Below, piece by piece: positions 44,625 through 55,139 of a DNA stretch of 64,000 nt; positions within the stretch are counted from its first letter, which is position 1; every line of letters starts with the position of its first letter. The notes below the pieces were generated by a model that did not search any database, was not told the DNA's origin, and worked only from the letters and a program-made list of their open reading frames with translations. Source of the DNA: Streptomyces sp. JJ38 (GTDB taxonomy: Bacteria; Actinomycetota; Actinomycetes; Streptomycetales; Streptomycetaceae). The stretch lies in assembly GCF_019303475.1 (NCBI RefSeq), contig NZ_JABLSI010000016.1:22999-86998 (forward strand). The letters run 5' to 3'. The translations under genes and the position numbers were made by a program.

Positions 44625-44667
44625 GAACGCCGTGCGCCCGGGAGCGTCCCCGTCGCGCACGGCGTTC
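44625..44667. terminator. Terminator downstream of dapD
   Basis: Perfect 13-base inverted repeat (44625-44637 with 44655-44667; arm GAACGCCGTGCGC). On the minus strand it lies 58 bases after the dapD stop. It is flanked by short direct repeats of GGCGTCC at 44667-44698. Confidence 0.65.
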
Positions 44668-44724
44668 CGGCGTCCGGCGTCCGGCGTTCCGCGTCCGGCC
44701 GACGCGTTGGGCGGCCGGAAGCGC

Positions 44725-45714
44725 CTAGTTGTGGCTGTGCAGCGCCTCGTTCAGCCCGCCCCACGAACCGCTGCGGGGCAGGGCCTCCACCGCACCGGTG
44801 GTGGAGTTGCGGCGGAACAGCAGGTTCGTCACGCCCGAGAGCTCCAGCGCCTTGACGACCTGGCCGTCCGGCAGGGTGACGCGGGTGCCGGCCGTGACGT
44901 AGAGCCCGGCCTCCACGACGCAGTCGTCGCCCAGGGAGATGCCGATGCCGGCCTCGGCGCCCAGCAGGCAGCGCTGTCCGATGGAGATGGTCTGCTTGCC
45001 GCCGCCGGAGAGGGTGCCCATGATCGAGGCGCCGCCACCGATGTCCGAGCCGTCGCCGACGACGACGCCGGCGCTGATGCGGCCCTCCACCATCGAGGTG
45101 CCCAGGGTACCGGCGTTGAAGTTGACGAAGCCCTCGTGCATGACGGTCGTGCCCTCGGCCAGGTGGGCGCCGAGCCGGACGCGGTCCGCGTCACCGATGC
45201 GCACGCCCCCCGGCATGACGTAGTCCGTCATGCGCGGGAACTTGTCGACGCTGGTGACGTTGAGCTGGCGCCCCTCGGCCCGGGCGGCGAGGCGCACGTC
45301 CTCCAGCCGGTCCACCGGAACGGGGCCGAGGGAGGTCCAGGCGACGTTGGCGAGCAGGCCGAAGACGCCGTCCAGGTTGATGCCGTGGGGCTTGGCCAGG
45401 CGGTGGCTGATGAGGTGCAGCCGCAGGTAGGCGTCGTGGGCGTCGGCGGGCTTCGCGTCCAGGGAGTCGAGGACGGTGCGGACGGCGACGATCTCCACGC
45501 CCCGCAGCGGGTCCGGGCCCAGGGCGCGGGGGGCGGCCTCGCCCAGCAGCTCGGCCGCCTGCTCGGCGGAGAGCCGCTCGGTTCCGGCCGGGCCGGGCTC
45601 GGCGGCCAGCTCGGGGCGGGGGAACCAGGTGTCGAGGACGGTGCCGTCGGCGGTGACGGTGGCGAGCCCGGCGGCTACGGCGCCGGTGGTGCTGGTGGTG
45701 GCTGCATCGGTCAT
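44725..45714 (-). CDS. dapD: 2,3,4,5-tetrahydropyridine-2,6-dicarboxylate N-succinyltransferase DapD
   Basis: A 329-residue left-handed beta-helix enzyme of the lysine/diaminopimelate pathway, of the longer actinobacterial type. The hexapeptide repeat region runs through [54 protein letters not shown] and [19 protein letters not shown]. The N-terminal part ([27 protein letters not shown]) is typical of the group. ATG 45714. Likely a single-gene unit. Confidence 0.93.
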   Translation of the reverse strand: MTDAATTSTTGAVAAGLATVTADGTVLDTWFPRPELAAEPGPAGTERLSAEQAAELLGEAAPRALGPDPLRGVEIVAVRTVLDSLDAKPADAHDAYLRLHLISHRLAKPHGINLDGVFGLLANVAWTSLGPVPVDRLEDVRLAARAEGRQLNVTSVDKFPRMTDYVMPGGVRIGDADRVRLGAHLAEGTTVMHEGFVNFNAGTLGTSMVEGRISAGVVVGDGSDIGGGASIMGTLSGGGKQTISIGQRCLLGAEAGIGISLGDDCVVEAGLYVTAGTRVTLPDGQVVKALELSGVTNLLFRRNSTTGAVEALPRSGSWGGLNEALHSHN

Positions 45715-45799
45715 GTGGAAAACCTAACGTCACGGGGAGCCCGCCCGCGAACCGGTCTCGCACAGTGGCCTCCGGGTCGCGGACGGACTCCTGCCGGCC

Positions 45800-46753
45800 T
45801 CACCGACGGGCTTCGACCGCCCGGCGGGTCTCCTCGGCGATGAGGTCGGCGTTGATCTGGGCCGCCGCCGTCGTGCCCGCCGCGGCGGCGGGGCCGACCT
45901 GGGCGGAGGGGTCGGTCACGTTGCCCGCGGCCCACACACCGGGGACGTCGGTGCGGCCCGCGGCGTCGACGGGGAGATGCTCACCGGCGCCCGAGGGGTG
46001 CGGCACCGGCTTCAGGCCCAGCCCGGAGAGGAACCCGGCGCGGGCCACCATCCGCGGGGCCACGACCAGCGCCGCGCGCCGGACCACCGTGCCGTCGCTC
46101 AGCCGCACGCCCGTCATCCGGCCGTTGCCGACCCGCACGGAGGCCACCTCGCCGTGGACCACGGGGATGCCGCGGGCCGCCAGCTTCTCGGCGTCCTCGC
46201 CCTCCGGCGGGGGCATGGTGTGGGCGAAGTACGTCACGTCCTCGCTCCACTGACGCAGCAGCAGCGCCTGGTGCACGGACAGCGGGCCGGAGGCGAGCAC
46301 GCCGATGGGCTGGTCGCGCACCTCCCAGCCGTGGCAGTACGGGCAGTGGAGCACATCGTGCCCCCACCGCTCGCGCAGGCCCGGCACCTCGGGCAGCTCG
46401 TCGACGAGCCCGCTGGCCACGAGCACCCGGCGCGCCCGGACGGACGCCCCGTCGGCGAGCGCGACCCGGAACCCGTCCTCCTCCCGGACGACGGCGATGG
46501 CCTCGCCGGAGAACACCTGGCCGCCGTAGCGCCGGACCTCCTCCCGGCCTCGGGCCAGCAGCTCGCCCGGCGGCATCCCCTCCCTGCCCAGCAGCCCGTG
46601 CACCCCTTCGGCGGGGGCGTTGCGCGGGGCGCCGGCGTCGATCACCAGCACGGAGCGCCGGGCCCTGGCCAGGGTCAGCGCCCCGCTCAGTCCGGCCGCT
46701 CCGCCGCCGAGCACCACCACGTCGTACCCGCTGTTCCTCAGCGTGTCGGTCAT
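45800..46753 (-). CDS. Thioredoxin-reductase-like NAD(P)/FAD-dependent oxidoreductase
   Basis: A 317-residue flavoprotein. The FAD-binding motif VVVLGGGAAGLSGALTLAR is near the N-terminus (about 10-28); the redox-active CxxC lies in LHCPYCHGWEV; the second dinucleotide motif GVLASGPLSVHQA is degenerate (GxxxxG changed), and the C-terminal VWAAGNVTDPSAQVGPAAAAG binds FAD. It may reduce a thioredoxin-like partner or act in disulfide chemistry. ATG 46753 has GGAGGTGG upstream. Confidence 0.87.
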   Translation of the reverse strand: MTDTLRNSGYDVVVLGGGAAGLSGALTLARARRSVLVIDAGAPRNAPAEGVHGLLGREGMPPGELLARGREEVRRYGGQVFSGEAIAVVREEDGFRVALADGASVRARRVLVASGLVDELPEVPGLRERWGHDVLHCPYCHGWEVRDQPIGVLASGPLSVHQALLLRQWSEDVTYFAHTMPPPEGEDAEKLAARGIPVVHGEVASVRVGNGRMTGVRLSDGTVVRRAALVVAPRMVARAGFLSGLGLKPVPHPSGAGEHLPVDAAGRTDVPGVWAAGNVTDPSAQVGPAAAAGTTAAAQINADLIAEETRRAVEARR

Positions 46754-46808
46754 CGTGACCACCTCCGCGACCGACGATGCGAGCAACGCCCCCGAATCAG
46801 CAAACATC

Positions 46809-46825
46809 GTTGCCGATTCCGCAAC
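46809..46825. promoter_or_regulatory. Imperfect operator-like palindrome
   Basis: GTTGC (46809-46813) and GCAAC (46821-46825) form an inverted repeat with a seven-base spacer, in the short gap between the SMR gene and the flavoprotein gene, both leftward. It could bind a repressor of the flavoprotein gene. The binding protein is unknown and no regulator gene is next to it. Confidence 0.3.
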
Positions 46826-46829
46826 AACG

Positions 46830-47150
46830 TCAGTGCGCGCCGCCGAGATTCAGTACGAGGACGCCCGCGATGACGAGGAGGATGCCGGAGATCCGCGCGA
46901 GGGTCACCGGCTCGTTGATGAAGACCATGCCGATGACGGCGATCGCGGCGGTGCCCACCCCGGACCAGATGGCGTAGGCGGTGCCGACGGACATCGTCTT
47001 GAGCGCCTGCGCCAGCAGCACGAAGGCGATGAGGTAGCCGACGCCGGTGCCCAGCGTCGGCCAGAGCCGGGTGAATCCGTCGCTGTATTTCATGGAGGTC
47101 GTGGCCAGCACCTCGGCCAGGATGGCCGCCCCGAGCATCGCGTACACCAT
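46830..47150 (-). CDS. SMR family multidrug efflux / guanidinium exporter
   Basis: A 106-residue protein with four membrane helices, the size and layout of SMR proteins. The essential membrane Glu is Glu13 in AAILAEVLATTSMKYSDGF; YAIWSGVGTAAIAVIG and INEPVTLARISGILLVIAGV are typical of helices 3 and 4. It exports cationic compounds as a dimer. The start ATG 47150 lacks a clear ribosome-binding site. The subtype cannot be set from these residues alone. Confidence 0.9.
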   Translation of the reverse strand: MVYAMLGAAILAEVLATTSMKYSDGFTRLWPTLGTGVGYLIAFVLLAQALKTMSVGTAYAIWSGVGTAAIAVIGMVFINEPVTLARISGILLVIAGVLVLNLGGAH

Positions 47151-47211
47151 GCCGATGATCGTACGCGCGCCCTCGGCCCACCCGGTGCGGCCGGGAAACG
47201 GCCCGGGAACA

Positions 47212-47248
47212 CGACGGCGCCCCGGCCGGTAGGGCCGGGGCGCCGTCG
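47212..47248. terminator. Strong terminator at the end of the suf operon
   Basis: Perfect 16-base inverted repeat (47212-47227 with 47233-47248; arm CGACGGCGCCCCGGCC) with a five-base loop. On the minus strand it follows the last suf gene by 30 bases. Confidence 0.82.
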
Positions 47249-47278
47249 CGGACCGTCGGGTGGAGATCCGAGACGGTC

Positions 47279-47620
47279 TCAGACGTTGAAGCCGAGGGCG
47301 CGGAGCTGCTCGCGGCCGTCGTCGGTGATCTTGTCCGGACCCCACGGCGGCATCCAGACCCAGTTGATCTTGAGTTCCTTGACGATGCCCTCGGTGGCCG
47401 ACTTCGCCTGGTCCTCGATGACGTCGGTCAGCGGGCAGGCCGCGGAGGTCAGCGTCATGTCGATGGTGGCGGTGTTGTCGTCGGCCACGTGAACGCCGTA
47501 GACCAGTCCGAGGTTGACGACGTCGATGCCCAGCTCGGGGTCGACGACGTCCATCATGGCCTCGCGGACCTCTTCCTCGTTGGCCGGGGTGGCCGCGTCG
47601 GCGGTGGTCGTCTCGGTCAT
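47279..47620 (-). CDS. sufT: SufT-like metal-sulfur cluster assembly protein (MIP18/DUF59)
   Basis: A 113-residue MIP18-family protein: MDVVDPELGIDVVNLGLVYG, MTLTSAACPLTDVIEDQ with the conserved Cys, and a C-terminal INWVWMPPWGPDKITDDGR. SufT-type proteins support Fe-S cluster maturation. ATG 47620 overlaps the sufU stop (ATGA) and has AAGGAG seven bases upstream. Last gene of the suf operon. Confidence 0.9.
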   Translation of the reverse strand: MTETTTADAATPANEEEVREAMMDVVDPELGIDVVNLGLVYGVHVADDNTATIDMTLTSAACPLTDVIEDQAKSATEGIVKELKINWVWMPPWGPDKITDDGREQLRALGFNV

Positions 47621-48084
47621 GCCGTCTTCTCCTTCGCGGGGGAGTCGCCCAGCGCCTGGGCGGTCGCGTCCTTCCAGGCCATCCAGCTCAGCAGCGCGCA
47701 CTTCACCCGGGCCGGGTACTTCGAGACCCCGGCGAAGGCGACCGCGTCCTCCAGCACGTCTTCCATGGCGTCGTCGGGCGTGATCTGGCCCTTGGACTGC
47801 ATCAGCTCCAGGAACGTCTCCTGGACGCGCCGCGCCTCGGCCAGCGTCTTGCCGACCAGCAGCTCGTTCAGCACGGAGGCGCTGGCCTGGCTGATGGAGC
47901 AGCCCTGCCCCTCGTAGCTGACGTCGGCGACCGTCTCGCCGTCGTAGCGCACCCGCAGCGTGATCTCGTCCCCGCAGGTCGGGTTGACGTGGTGCACCTC
48001 GGCGTCGCCGTCGCGCAGCCCGCGCCCGTGCGGGTTCTTGTAGTGGTCCAGGATCACGTCCTGGTACATGGAGTCCAGCTTCAC
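47617..48084 (-). CDS. sufU: SufU sulfur-transfer / Fe-S scaffold-like protein
   Basis: A 155-residue SufU protein: YQDVILDHYKNPHGRG at the N-terminus and the three conserved Cys in NPTCGDEI, GQGCSISQAS and VKCALLSWMAW. SufU takes sulfur from SufS with a zinc site. GTG 48084 starts it, 14 bases after sufS; the ribosome-binding site is weak. Confidence 0.93.
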   Translation of the reverse strand: MKLDSMYQDVILDHYKNPHGRGLRDGDAEVHHVNPTCGDEITLRVRYDGETVADVSYEGQGCSISQASASVLNELLVGKTLAEARRVQETFLELMQSKGQITPDDAMEDVLEDAVAFAGVSKYPARVKCALLSWMAWKDATAQALGDSPAKEKTA

Positions 48085-48098
48085 GAGTCAGGCCACCC

Positions 48099-49355
48099 TC
48101 ATCCGAAGAAGTTCCGTACGTACTCCAGCCCCTCGACCAGGGCGTCCACCTCGGCCGGTGTGGAGTACAGATAGAACGACGCTCGTGTGGTCGCAGGAAT
48201 TCCGTAGCGCAGGCACACCGGGCGGGCGCAGTGGTGACCGACGCGCACGGCGATACCCTGCTCGTCGAGCACCTGGCCGACATCGTGCGGGTGGATGTCC
48301 CCCAGCACGAAGGAGATCGCCGCGCCCCGGTCCTCGGCCGTGGTGGGGCCGATGATCCGCAGGTCGGGGACTTCCTGGAGCCGCCGCACCGCGTACTCGG
48401 TGATCGCGTGCTCGTGCCGGGCGATGTTCTCCATGCCGATGCCGGAGAGGTAGTCGACCGCCGCGCCGAGGCCGACGGCCTGGGCGATGGGCGGCGTCCC
48501 GGCCTCGAACTTGTGCGGGGCCGGCGCGTAGGTGGAGGAGTGCATCGAGACCGTCTCGATCATCTCGCCGCCACCGAGGAACGGCGGCAGGTCCTCCAGC
48601 AGCTCCTGGCGGCCCCACAGCACGCCGATACCCGTCGGGCCGCACATCTTGTGCCCGGTGAAGGCGACGAAGTCGGCCTGTATCGCCTGCACGTCCAACA
48701 CCATGTGCGGCGCGGCCTGGGAGGCGTCGACGACGACGAGCGCGCCGACCTCCTGGGCCCGGCGGACGATGTCCTCCACCGGGTTGACCGTGCCCATGAT
48801 GTTGGAGACCAGGGTGAAGGAGACGACCTTGGTCTTCTCCGTGATGATCTCGTCGATGTTCGAGAGGTCGAGCCGGCCGTCGTCGGTCAGCCCGAACCAC
48901 TTCAGCTTCGCCCCCGTGCGCTGGCCGAGCAGCTGCCACGGCACGATGTTGGAGTGGTGCTCCATCTCCGTGATGACGATCTCGGTGTCCTGGTCCACCC
49001 GGTAGGGCTCGTCCGCCCAGCCGAGCATGTTCGCCACCAGGTTCAGCGACTCCGAGGCGTTCTTGGTGAAGATCACCTCGTCACGGCTGGGCGCGTTGAC
49101 GAAGGCGGCGACCTTGTCACGCGCGCCCTCGTAGAGCGCCGTGGCCTCCTCGGCGAGGACGTGGACACCACGGTGGACGTTGGCGTTGTGCCGCTCGTAG
49201 TAGGTGGTCAGCGCGTCGAGCACCTGACGCGGCTTCTGCGAGGTCGCCGCGTTGTCCAGGTACACGACCCGCTTGCCGTCGTGGATCTGGCGGTCCAGGA
49301 CGGGGAAGTCCTTGCGAATCGCCTCGGTGTCGAGGAGGCCCGGCAGGTTTGTCAC
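48099..49355 (-). CDS. sufS: Cysteine desulfurase SufS
   Basis: A 418-residue class V PLP enzyme that supplies persulfide sulfur for Fe-S clusters. Motifs: YLDNAATSQKPRQVLDAL, the PLP Lys in FTGHKMCGPTGIGVLWG, and the catalytic Cys in AVRVGHHCARPVCLRYG. GTG 49355 overlaps the sufC stop (GTGA). Full family length. Confidence 0.95.
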   Translation of the reverse strand: MTNLPGLLDTEAIRKDFPVLDRQIHDGKRVVYLDNAATSQKPRQVLDALTTYYERHNANVHRGVHVLAEEATALYEGARDKVAAFVNAPSRDEVIFTKNASESLNLVANMLGWADEPYRVDQDTEIVITEMEHHSNIVPWQLLGQRTGAKLKWFGLTDDGRLDLSNIDEIITEKTKVVSFTLVSNIMGTVNPVEDIVRRAQEVGALVVVDASQAAPHMVLDVQAIQADFVAFTGHKMCGPTGIGVLWGRQELLEDLPPFLGGGEMIETVSMHSSTYAPAPHKFEAGTPPIAQAVGLGAAVDYLSGIGMENIARHEHAITEYAVRRLQEVPDLRIIGPTTAEDRGAAISFVLGDIHPHDVGQVLDEQGIAVRVGHHCARPVCLRYGIPATTRASFYLYSTPAEVDALVEGLEYVRNFFG

Positions 49356-50116
49356 GAAGTCGTGCCACCCTTCACGTACTGCTCGTAGCCCTCCGCCTCC
49401 AGCTTGTCGGCCAGCTCGGGCCCGCCGGACTCGACGATACGGCCCTTGGCGAAGACGTGGACGTGGTCGGGCTTGATGTAGCGGAGGATACGCGTGTAGT
49501 GGGTGATCAGCAGCGTGCCGACGTCACCGCCCTCGCGCACCCGGTTCACGCCCTCGGAGACGACGCGCAGGGCGTCGACGTCCAGACCGGAGTCGGTCTC
49601 GTCGAGGATCGCGATCTTCGGCTTCAGCAGTTCGAGCTGAAGGATCTCGTGGCGCTTCTTCTCACCGCCGGAGAAGCCCTCGTTGACGTTGCGCTCGGCG
49701 AAGGCCGGGTCCATGGAGAGCCGCTCCATGGCCTCCTTGACCTCCTTCACCCAGGTGCGCAGCTTGGGCGCCTCGCCGCGGGTGGCGGTGGCGGCGGTGC
49801 GCAGGAAGTTGGAGACGGAGACGCCGGGGACCTCGACCGGGTACTGCATGGCGAGGAAGACACCGGCGCGGGCGCGCTCGTCGACGGACATCTCCAGCAC
49901 GTCCTCACCGTCGAGGGTGACGGCGCCGCCGGTGATCGTGTACTTGGGGTGACCCGCCAGGGAGTAGGCGAGCGTCGACTTGCCGGAGCCGTTGGGGCCC
50001 ATGATGGCGTGCGTCTCGCCCTGCTTCACGGTCAGGTCGACACCGCGCAGGATCTCTTTGGGCCCGCTGTCGGTCTCGGCGGAAACGTGCAGGTCGCGAA
50101 TCTCAAGGGTGGCCAT
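49352..50116 (-). CDS. sufC: Fe-S assembly ATPase SufC
   Basis: A 254-residue ABC ATPase of the SufBCD scaffold. Walker A GPNGSGKSTLAYSLAG (about 38-53), signature FSGGEKKRHEI, Walker B AILDETDSGLDVDAL. It has no membrane partner and acts with SufB and SufD in the cytoplasm. ATG 50116; six bases after the Rieske gene. Confidence 0.96.
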   Translation of the reverse strand: MATLEIRDLHVSAETDSGPKEILRGVDLTVKQGETHAIMGPNGSGKSTLAYSLAGHPKYTITGGAVTLDGEDVLEMSVDERARAGVFLAMQYPVEVPGVSVSNFLRTAATATRGEAPKLRTWVKEVKEAMERLSMDPAFAERNVNEGFSGGEKKRHEILQLELLKPKIAILDETDSGLDVDALRVVSEGVNRVREGGDVGTLLITHYTRILRYIKPDHVHVFAKGRIVESGGPELADKLEAEGYEQYVKGGTTS

Positions 50117-50122
50117 GGGGCT

Positions 50123-50455
50123 TCAGGACTCCTGGGTGACGGAGACGTACACGGCCGCGTCCGGGCCGTCTCCTTCGATCTTTACGGGGTACACGGGGAC
50201 GGGTCGCGTGGCGGGCAGACCCGAGGGCTTTCCGGTGCGCAGGTCGAAGCTGGAGCCGTGCAGCCAGCACTCGATGGCGCAGTCCTCCACCTCGCCCTCG
50301 GAGAGCGAGACGTTCGCGTGCGAGCAGATGTCGTTGATCGCGAACACCTCGCCCTCGGTGTGCACGAGCGAGACGGGGACGCCGTCGATCTCCACCCGCT
50401 TCGGGGTGTCCTCCTCCAGCTCGCCCAGGCTCGCGACTTTGACGTATGCGCTCAT
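50123..50455 (-). CDS. Rieske [2Fe-2S] protein of the suf operon
   Basis: A 110-residue Rieske-type ferredoxin. Cluster motifs are CSHANVSL (C-x-H) and CWLHGSSFDLRTG (C-x2-H), with an intervening Cys in EDCAIEC. Such a gene commonly sits between sufD and sufC in actinobacteria; it may supply electrons during cluster assembly, but this is inferred. ATG 50455 overlaps the sufD stop. Confidence 0.92.
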   Translation of the reverse strand: MSAYVKVASLGELEEDTPKRVEIDGVPVSLVHTEGEVFAINDICSHANVSLSEGEVEDCAIECWLHGSSFDLRTGKPSGLPATRPVPVYPVKIEGDGPDAAVYVSVTQES

Positions 50456-51624
50456 GCCACCGACGCTTCCAGCTCTTCGTCGATCTTCGCGAGCAGCCGC
50501 TCCTGCAGGTCGGGCAGACCGATCTGCTGGACCAGCTCGGCGAAGAAGCCACGCACGACCAGGCGGCGGGCCTCGTCGGCCGGGATACCGCGCGCCATGA
50601 GGTAGAAGAGCTGCTCGTCCTCGAAGCGGCCGGTGGCCGAGGCGTGGCCGGCACCCGCGATCTCGCCGGTCTCGATCTCCAGGTTCGGCACCGAGTCGAC
50701 CCGCGCGCCGTCGGTCAGGACGAGGTTGCGGTTCAGCTCGTAGGTGTCGGTGCCCTCGGCGACCTTGCGGATCAGCACGTCGCCGATCCACACGGCGTGC
50801 GCGTCCTTCCCCTGCAGCGCGCCCTTGTAGGCGACGTTGCTGCGGCAGTGCGGCGCGTCGTGGTCGACGAAGAGGCGGTGCTCCTGGTGCTGCCCGTTGT
50901 CGGTGAAGTACAGGCCGTACAGCTCGGCCTCGCCGCCGGGGCCCGCGTAGGTGACGCGCGGGTGCAGCCGCACCACGTCACCGCCGAAGGTCACGACGAC
51001 GGACTTGAAGCTGGCGTCCCGGCCGACGAGCGCGTTGTGCTGCGAGCAGTGCACCGCGGTGTCGGCCCAGTCCTGCACGGAGACGACGGTCAGCTTGGCG
51101 TTGTCGCCGAGGACGAACTCCACGTTGGCCGCGCGCACGGCGTCACCGGTGTGGTCGATGACGATGACCGCCTCGGCGAACGCGCCCAGCTCGAAGACGG
51201 TGTGGCCGTAGGACACGCCGCCCTCGCCATGCAGGCCGACCCGGATGGGCTCGGTCAGCACGGCCTCCTTGGGGACGGTGACCACGGTGGCCTTCTCGAA
51301 GGCGCTGTAGGCCTGCGCGGCCACCCGGTCCACCGGCTTGCCCGCCCGGCCGAGCCGGGCGTCGTCCCGCCCGACGGCCTCGATGGTGACGACGTCGGGC
51401 GCCGACACCTCGGCCTTGAGGACACCGGAGGCCTGGGCGCTGCCGTCGTGCAGCCCGCGCAGCCGCTCCAGCGGGGTGAAGCGCCACTCCTCCTCGCGGC
51501 CGTGCGGCACGGGGAAGTCCGCCACGTCGAACGAGGGCGGTGCGCTCATCCGGGTGGCGACGGTGGACTCGGCGGCCACCGCGATGGCGGTGTTGCCCGC
51601 CGGGTTTGTCTGGGCGTCAGCCAT
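50452..51624 (-). CDS. sufD: Fe-S cluster assembly protein SufD
   Basis: A 390-residue SufD: an N-terminal helical part with FPVPHGREEEWRFTPLERL, then the beta-helix core with VQDWADTAVHCSQHNALVG, AELYGLYFTDNGQHQEHRLF and a late SATGRFEDEQLFYLMARG with the family's C-terminal signature. It forms the SufBC2D scaffold. ATG 51624. Confidence 0.94.
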   Translation of the reverse strand: MADAQTNPAGNTAIAVAAESTVATRMSAPPSFDVADFPVPHGREEEWRFTPLERLRGLHDGSAQASGVLKAEVSAPDVVTIEAVGRDDARLGRAGKPVDRVAAQAYSAFEKATVVTVPKEAVLTEPIRVGLHGEGGVSYGHTVFELGAFAEAVIVIDHTGDAVRAANVEFVLGDNAKLTVVSVQDWADTAVHCSQHNALVGRDASFKSVVVTFGGDVVRLHPRVTYAGPGGEAELYGLYFTDNGQHQEHRLFVDHDAPHCRSNVAYKGALQGKDAHAVWIGDVLIRKVAEGTDTYELNRNLVLTDGARVDSVPNLEIETGEIAGAGHASATGRFEDEQLFYLMARGIPADEARRLVVRGFFAELVQQIGLPDLQERLLAKIDEELEASVA

Positions 51625-51804
51625 GGCTGTCGTACTGCTCGCTTTCTGCTCTCAAATGTGTTCGCTCGCCTCGGGCGCTTGGCCCGGTGTCGACGGTCGA
51701 CCGTGCTCGGGCCCTCGTTCCCTCGGGCCCTCCGCGCGCTCTTCCCTCGACACCGGAGCGCCCTCCGGCTCGCTCACGTCGCGGGGTTGCCGGAGGGGGC
51801 GGCG

Positions 51805-53222
<1,418 letters not shown>

Positions 53223-53226
<4 letters not shown>

Positions 53227-54053
53227 GCGGGGTTCCTCCCGGCGGTGCTTGCAGAAGCAGTTGCGTTTGCGGTGTTCTCTGAGGTCAGCGCGGGCCCGTC
53301 TGCTCGCGGGACGAAGGTGGTGCACACCCCGTCGCCGTGCGCGATGGTGGCCAGGCGCTGCACGTGGGTGCCGAGCAGGCGGGAGAAGACCTCGGTCTCC
53401 GCCTCGCACAGCTGCGGGAACCGCTCGGCGGCGTGCGCCACCGGGCAGTGGTGCTGGCAGAGCTGCTCACCCCCGGGGCCGCGCCCGGGAGTGCCCTCGG
53501 CCGGAGCCGGAGCGCTGCGTGCGGTAGCAGCGTACCCGTCCTCCGACAGCGCCTCGGCCAGCACACGCGTGCGGTCCTCGGGCGCGGAGCCCGCCAGCCG
53601 CTCGCGATAGCGGTCGGCCTGGGCGTTCGCCCGGGCCCGGGCGAACGCCGCGACGGCGGCCTCGCCCTTCTCCCCGCCGCCGGCCATCCGCGCTATCCAG
53701 CGCATGGCGTCGACGGCGAGCTCGTCGTAGGCCTGGTCGAAGGCGTCCCGGCCGCAGTCGGTGAGCGCGAAGACCTTGGCCGGACGGCCGCGGCCCCGGC
53801 TGCCGTAGACCCGCTGGGCGCGGGCCTCGACGGTGCCCTCCGACACCAGGGTGTCCAGATGGCGGCGGACGGCCGCCTGCGTCAGCTCCAGACGCTCGGC
53901 CAGCTCCGCCGCGGTGGACGGGCCGTGGTCGAGAATGGACCGCGCCACGCGATTACGGGTGCCGTGCTGTTCGTCCAGCGCGACGTGCACACCCGAAACC
54001 GCGGGGGCCACCAGCGGCTCCCGCGTCGTGCGTGCGTCTCCCGTGTTTTTCAC
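53223..54053 (-). CDS. sufR: SufR-type Fe-S-sensing transcriptional regulator
   Basis: A 276-residue repressor. N-terminal winged helix (about 27-95: [20 protein letters not shown] and [15 protein letters not shown]), then a C-terminal region with the Fe-S cysteines [12 protein letters not shown], then QLCEAE and [10 protein letters not shown]. In Streptomyces, SufR carries a [4Fe-4S] cluster and represses its own suf operon. GTG 54053 lies inside the CAAC-N6-GTTG operator, so the mRNA may be leaderless and autoregulated. First gene of the operon. Confidence 0.92.
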
Positions 54054-54066
54054 AACGCCATTGTTG
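54053..54066. promoter_or_regulatory. SufR operator (CAAC-N6-GTTG)
   Basis: CAAC-GCCATT-GTTG at 54053-54066 is the exact palindrome I recall as the SufR binding site of Streptomyces avermitilis. It overlaps the first base of the sufR GTG start, consistent with autorepression. Binding is inferred. Confidence 0.78.
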
Positions 54067-54125
54067 CGTAATTCCGCGAAGCCGGGCAAGCCTGGTCTGT
54101 GACCTGCGGCAATGGGCTGCATCAC

Positions 54126-54141
54126 GTAAGGCAAGCCTTAC
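54126..54141. promoter_or_regulatory. Perfect palindrome between sufR and ABC transporter genes
   Basis: GTAAGGC-AA-GCCTTAC is a perfect seven-base inverted repeat in the divergent region. It looks like an operator and is loosely similar to actinobacterial iron boxes, which carry AGG/CCT half-sites. It could link the ABC genes to iron or to another regulator; the protein is unknown. Confidence 0.45.
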
Positions 54142-54212
54142 CCGCGCCGCCCCGCCGACGGCGCGGACACCCGGGGCCCGAGCCGCGGGCGGGGGTTCCT
54201 AGACTGGCCGGT

Positions 54213-55139
54213 ATGCACGAGAAGGCGGCCGTCGAGGTCGCGGGGCTGGTCAAACGGTACGGCCGGACGACGGCCGTGGACGGCGTGGACCTCACCGTCG
54301 AGCACGGCACCGTCATGGCGGTCCTCGGGCCGAACGGCGCGGGGAAGACGACCACCGTCGAGATCTGCGAGGGCTACCGCCGGCCGGACGCCGGCGAGGT
54401 GCGGGTCCTCGGTCTGGACCCCGTCGCGGACGGCGCGGCACTGCGGCCCCGGATCGGGGTGATGCTCCAGAGCGGCGGCGTCTACCCCGGGGTGCGGGCC
54501 GAGGAGATGCTGCGCCACATGGCCGCCCTGCACGCCCACCCGCTGGACGTGGCGGCGCTGGTCGAGCGGCTGGGCCTCGGCTCCTGCGGGCGCACCCCCT
54601 ACCGGCGGCTCTCCGGCGGCCAGCAACAGCGGCTCGCCCTGGCCATGGCCGTCGTCGGCCGTCCCGAACTGGTCTTCCTCGACGAGCCGACCGCGGGCCT
54701 CGACCCGCAGGCCCGCCGCGCCACCTGGGACCTGGTGCGCGAGCTGCGCGCCGACGGCGTGGGCTGCGTGCTCACCACGCACTTCATGGACGAGGCCGAG
54801 GAACTGGCCGACGCCGTGACGATCATCGACGCCGGCCAGGTCATCGCCCACGGCACGCCCGAGGAGCTGTGCCGCGGCGGCGCCGAGAACAGCCTGCGTT
54901 TCAGCGGCAGGCCCGGCCTCGACCTCGGCTCGCTGCTCAAGGCGCTGCCCCCGGAGAGCGCCGCCGTCGAGGTGACGCCCGGCGCGTACCGCATCCAGGG
55001 CACCGTGGACCCCCAGCTCATCGCGACGGTCACCTCCTGGTGCGCGCAGAACGGCGTCCTGCCCGACCGCATCGCCGTCGAGCGCCGCACCCTGGAGGAC
55101 GTTTTCTTGGATCTGACCGGTAAGGAGCTGCGCTCGTGA
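54213..55139 (+). CDS. ABC transporter ATP-binding protein
   Basis: A 308-residue ABC ATPase of the drug/ABC-2 exporter class. Walker A GPNGAGKTTT (about 42-51), Q-loop MLQSGGVYPG, signature LSGGQQQRLALAMA, Walker B LVFLDEPTAGLDP, switch His in TTHFMDEAEELAD. TAGACT at 54200-54205 lies seven bases before ATG 54213 and there is no ribosome-binding site, so the mRNA is probably leaderless. Orthologues usually flank sufR in Streptomyces. Confidence 0.93.
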   Translation: MHEKAAVEVAGLVKRYGRTTAVDGVDLTVEHGTVMAVLGPNGAGKTTTVEICEGYRRPDAGEVRVLGLDPVADGAALRPRIGVMLQSGGVYPGVRAEEMLRHMAALHAHPLDVAALVERLGLGSCGRTPYRRLSGGQQQRLALAMAVVGRPELVFLDEPTAGLDPQARRATWDLVRELRADGVGCVLTTHFMDEAEELADAVTIIDAGQVIAHGTPEELCRGGAENSLRFSGRPGLDLGSLLKALPPESAAVEVTPGAYRIQGTVDPQLIATVTSWCAQNGVLPDRIAVERRTLEDVFLDLTGKELRS

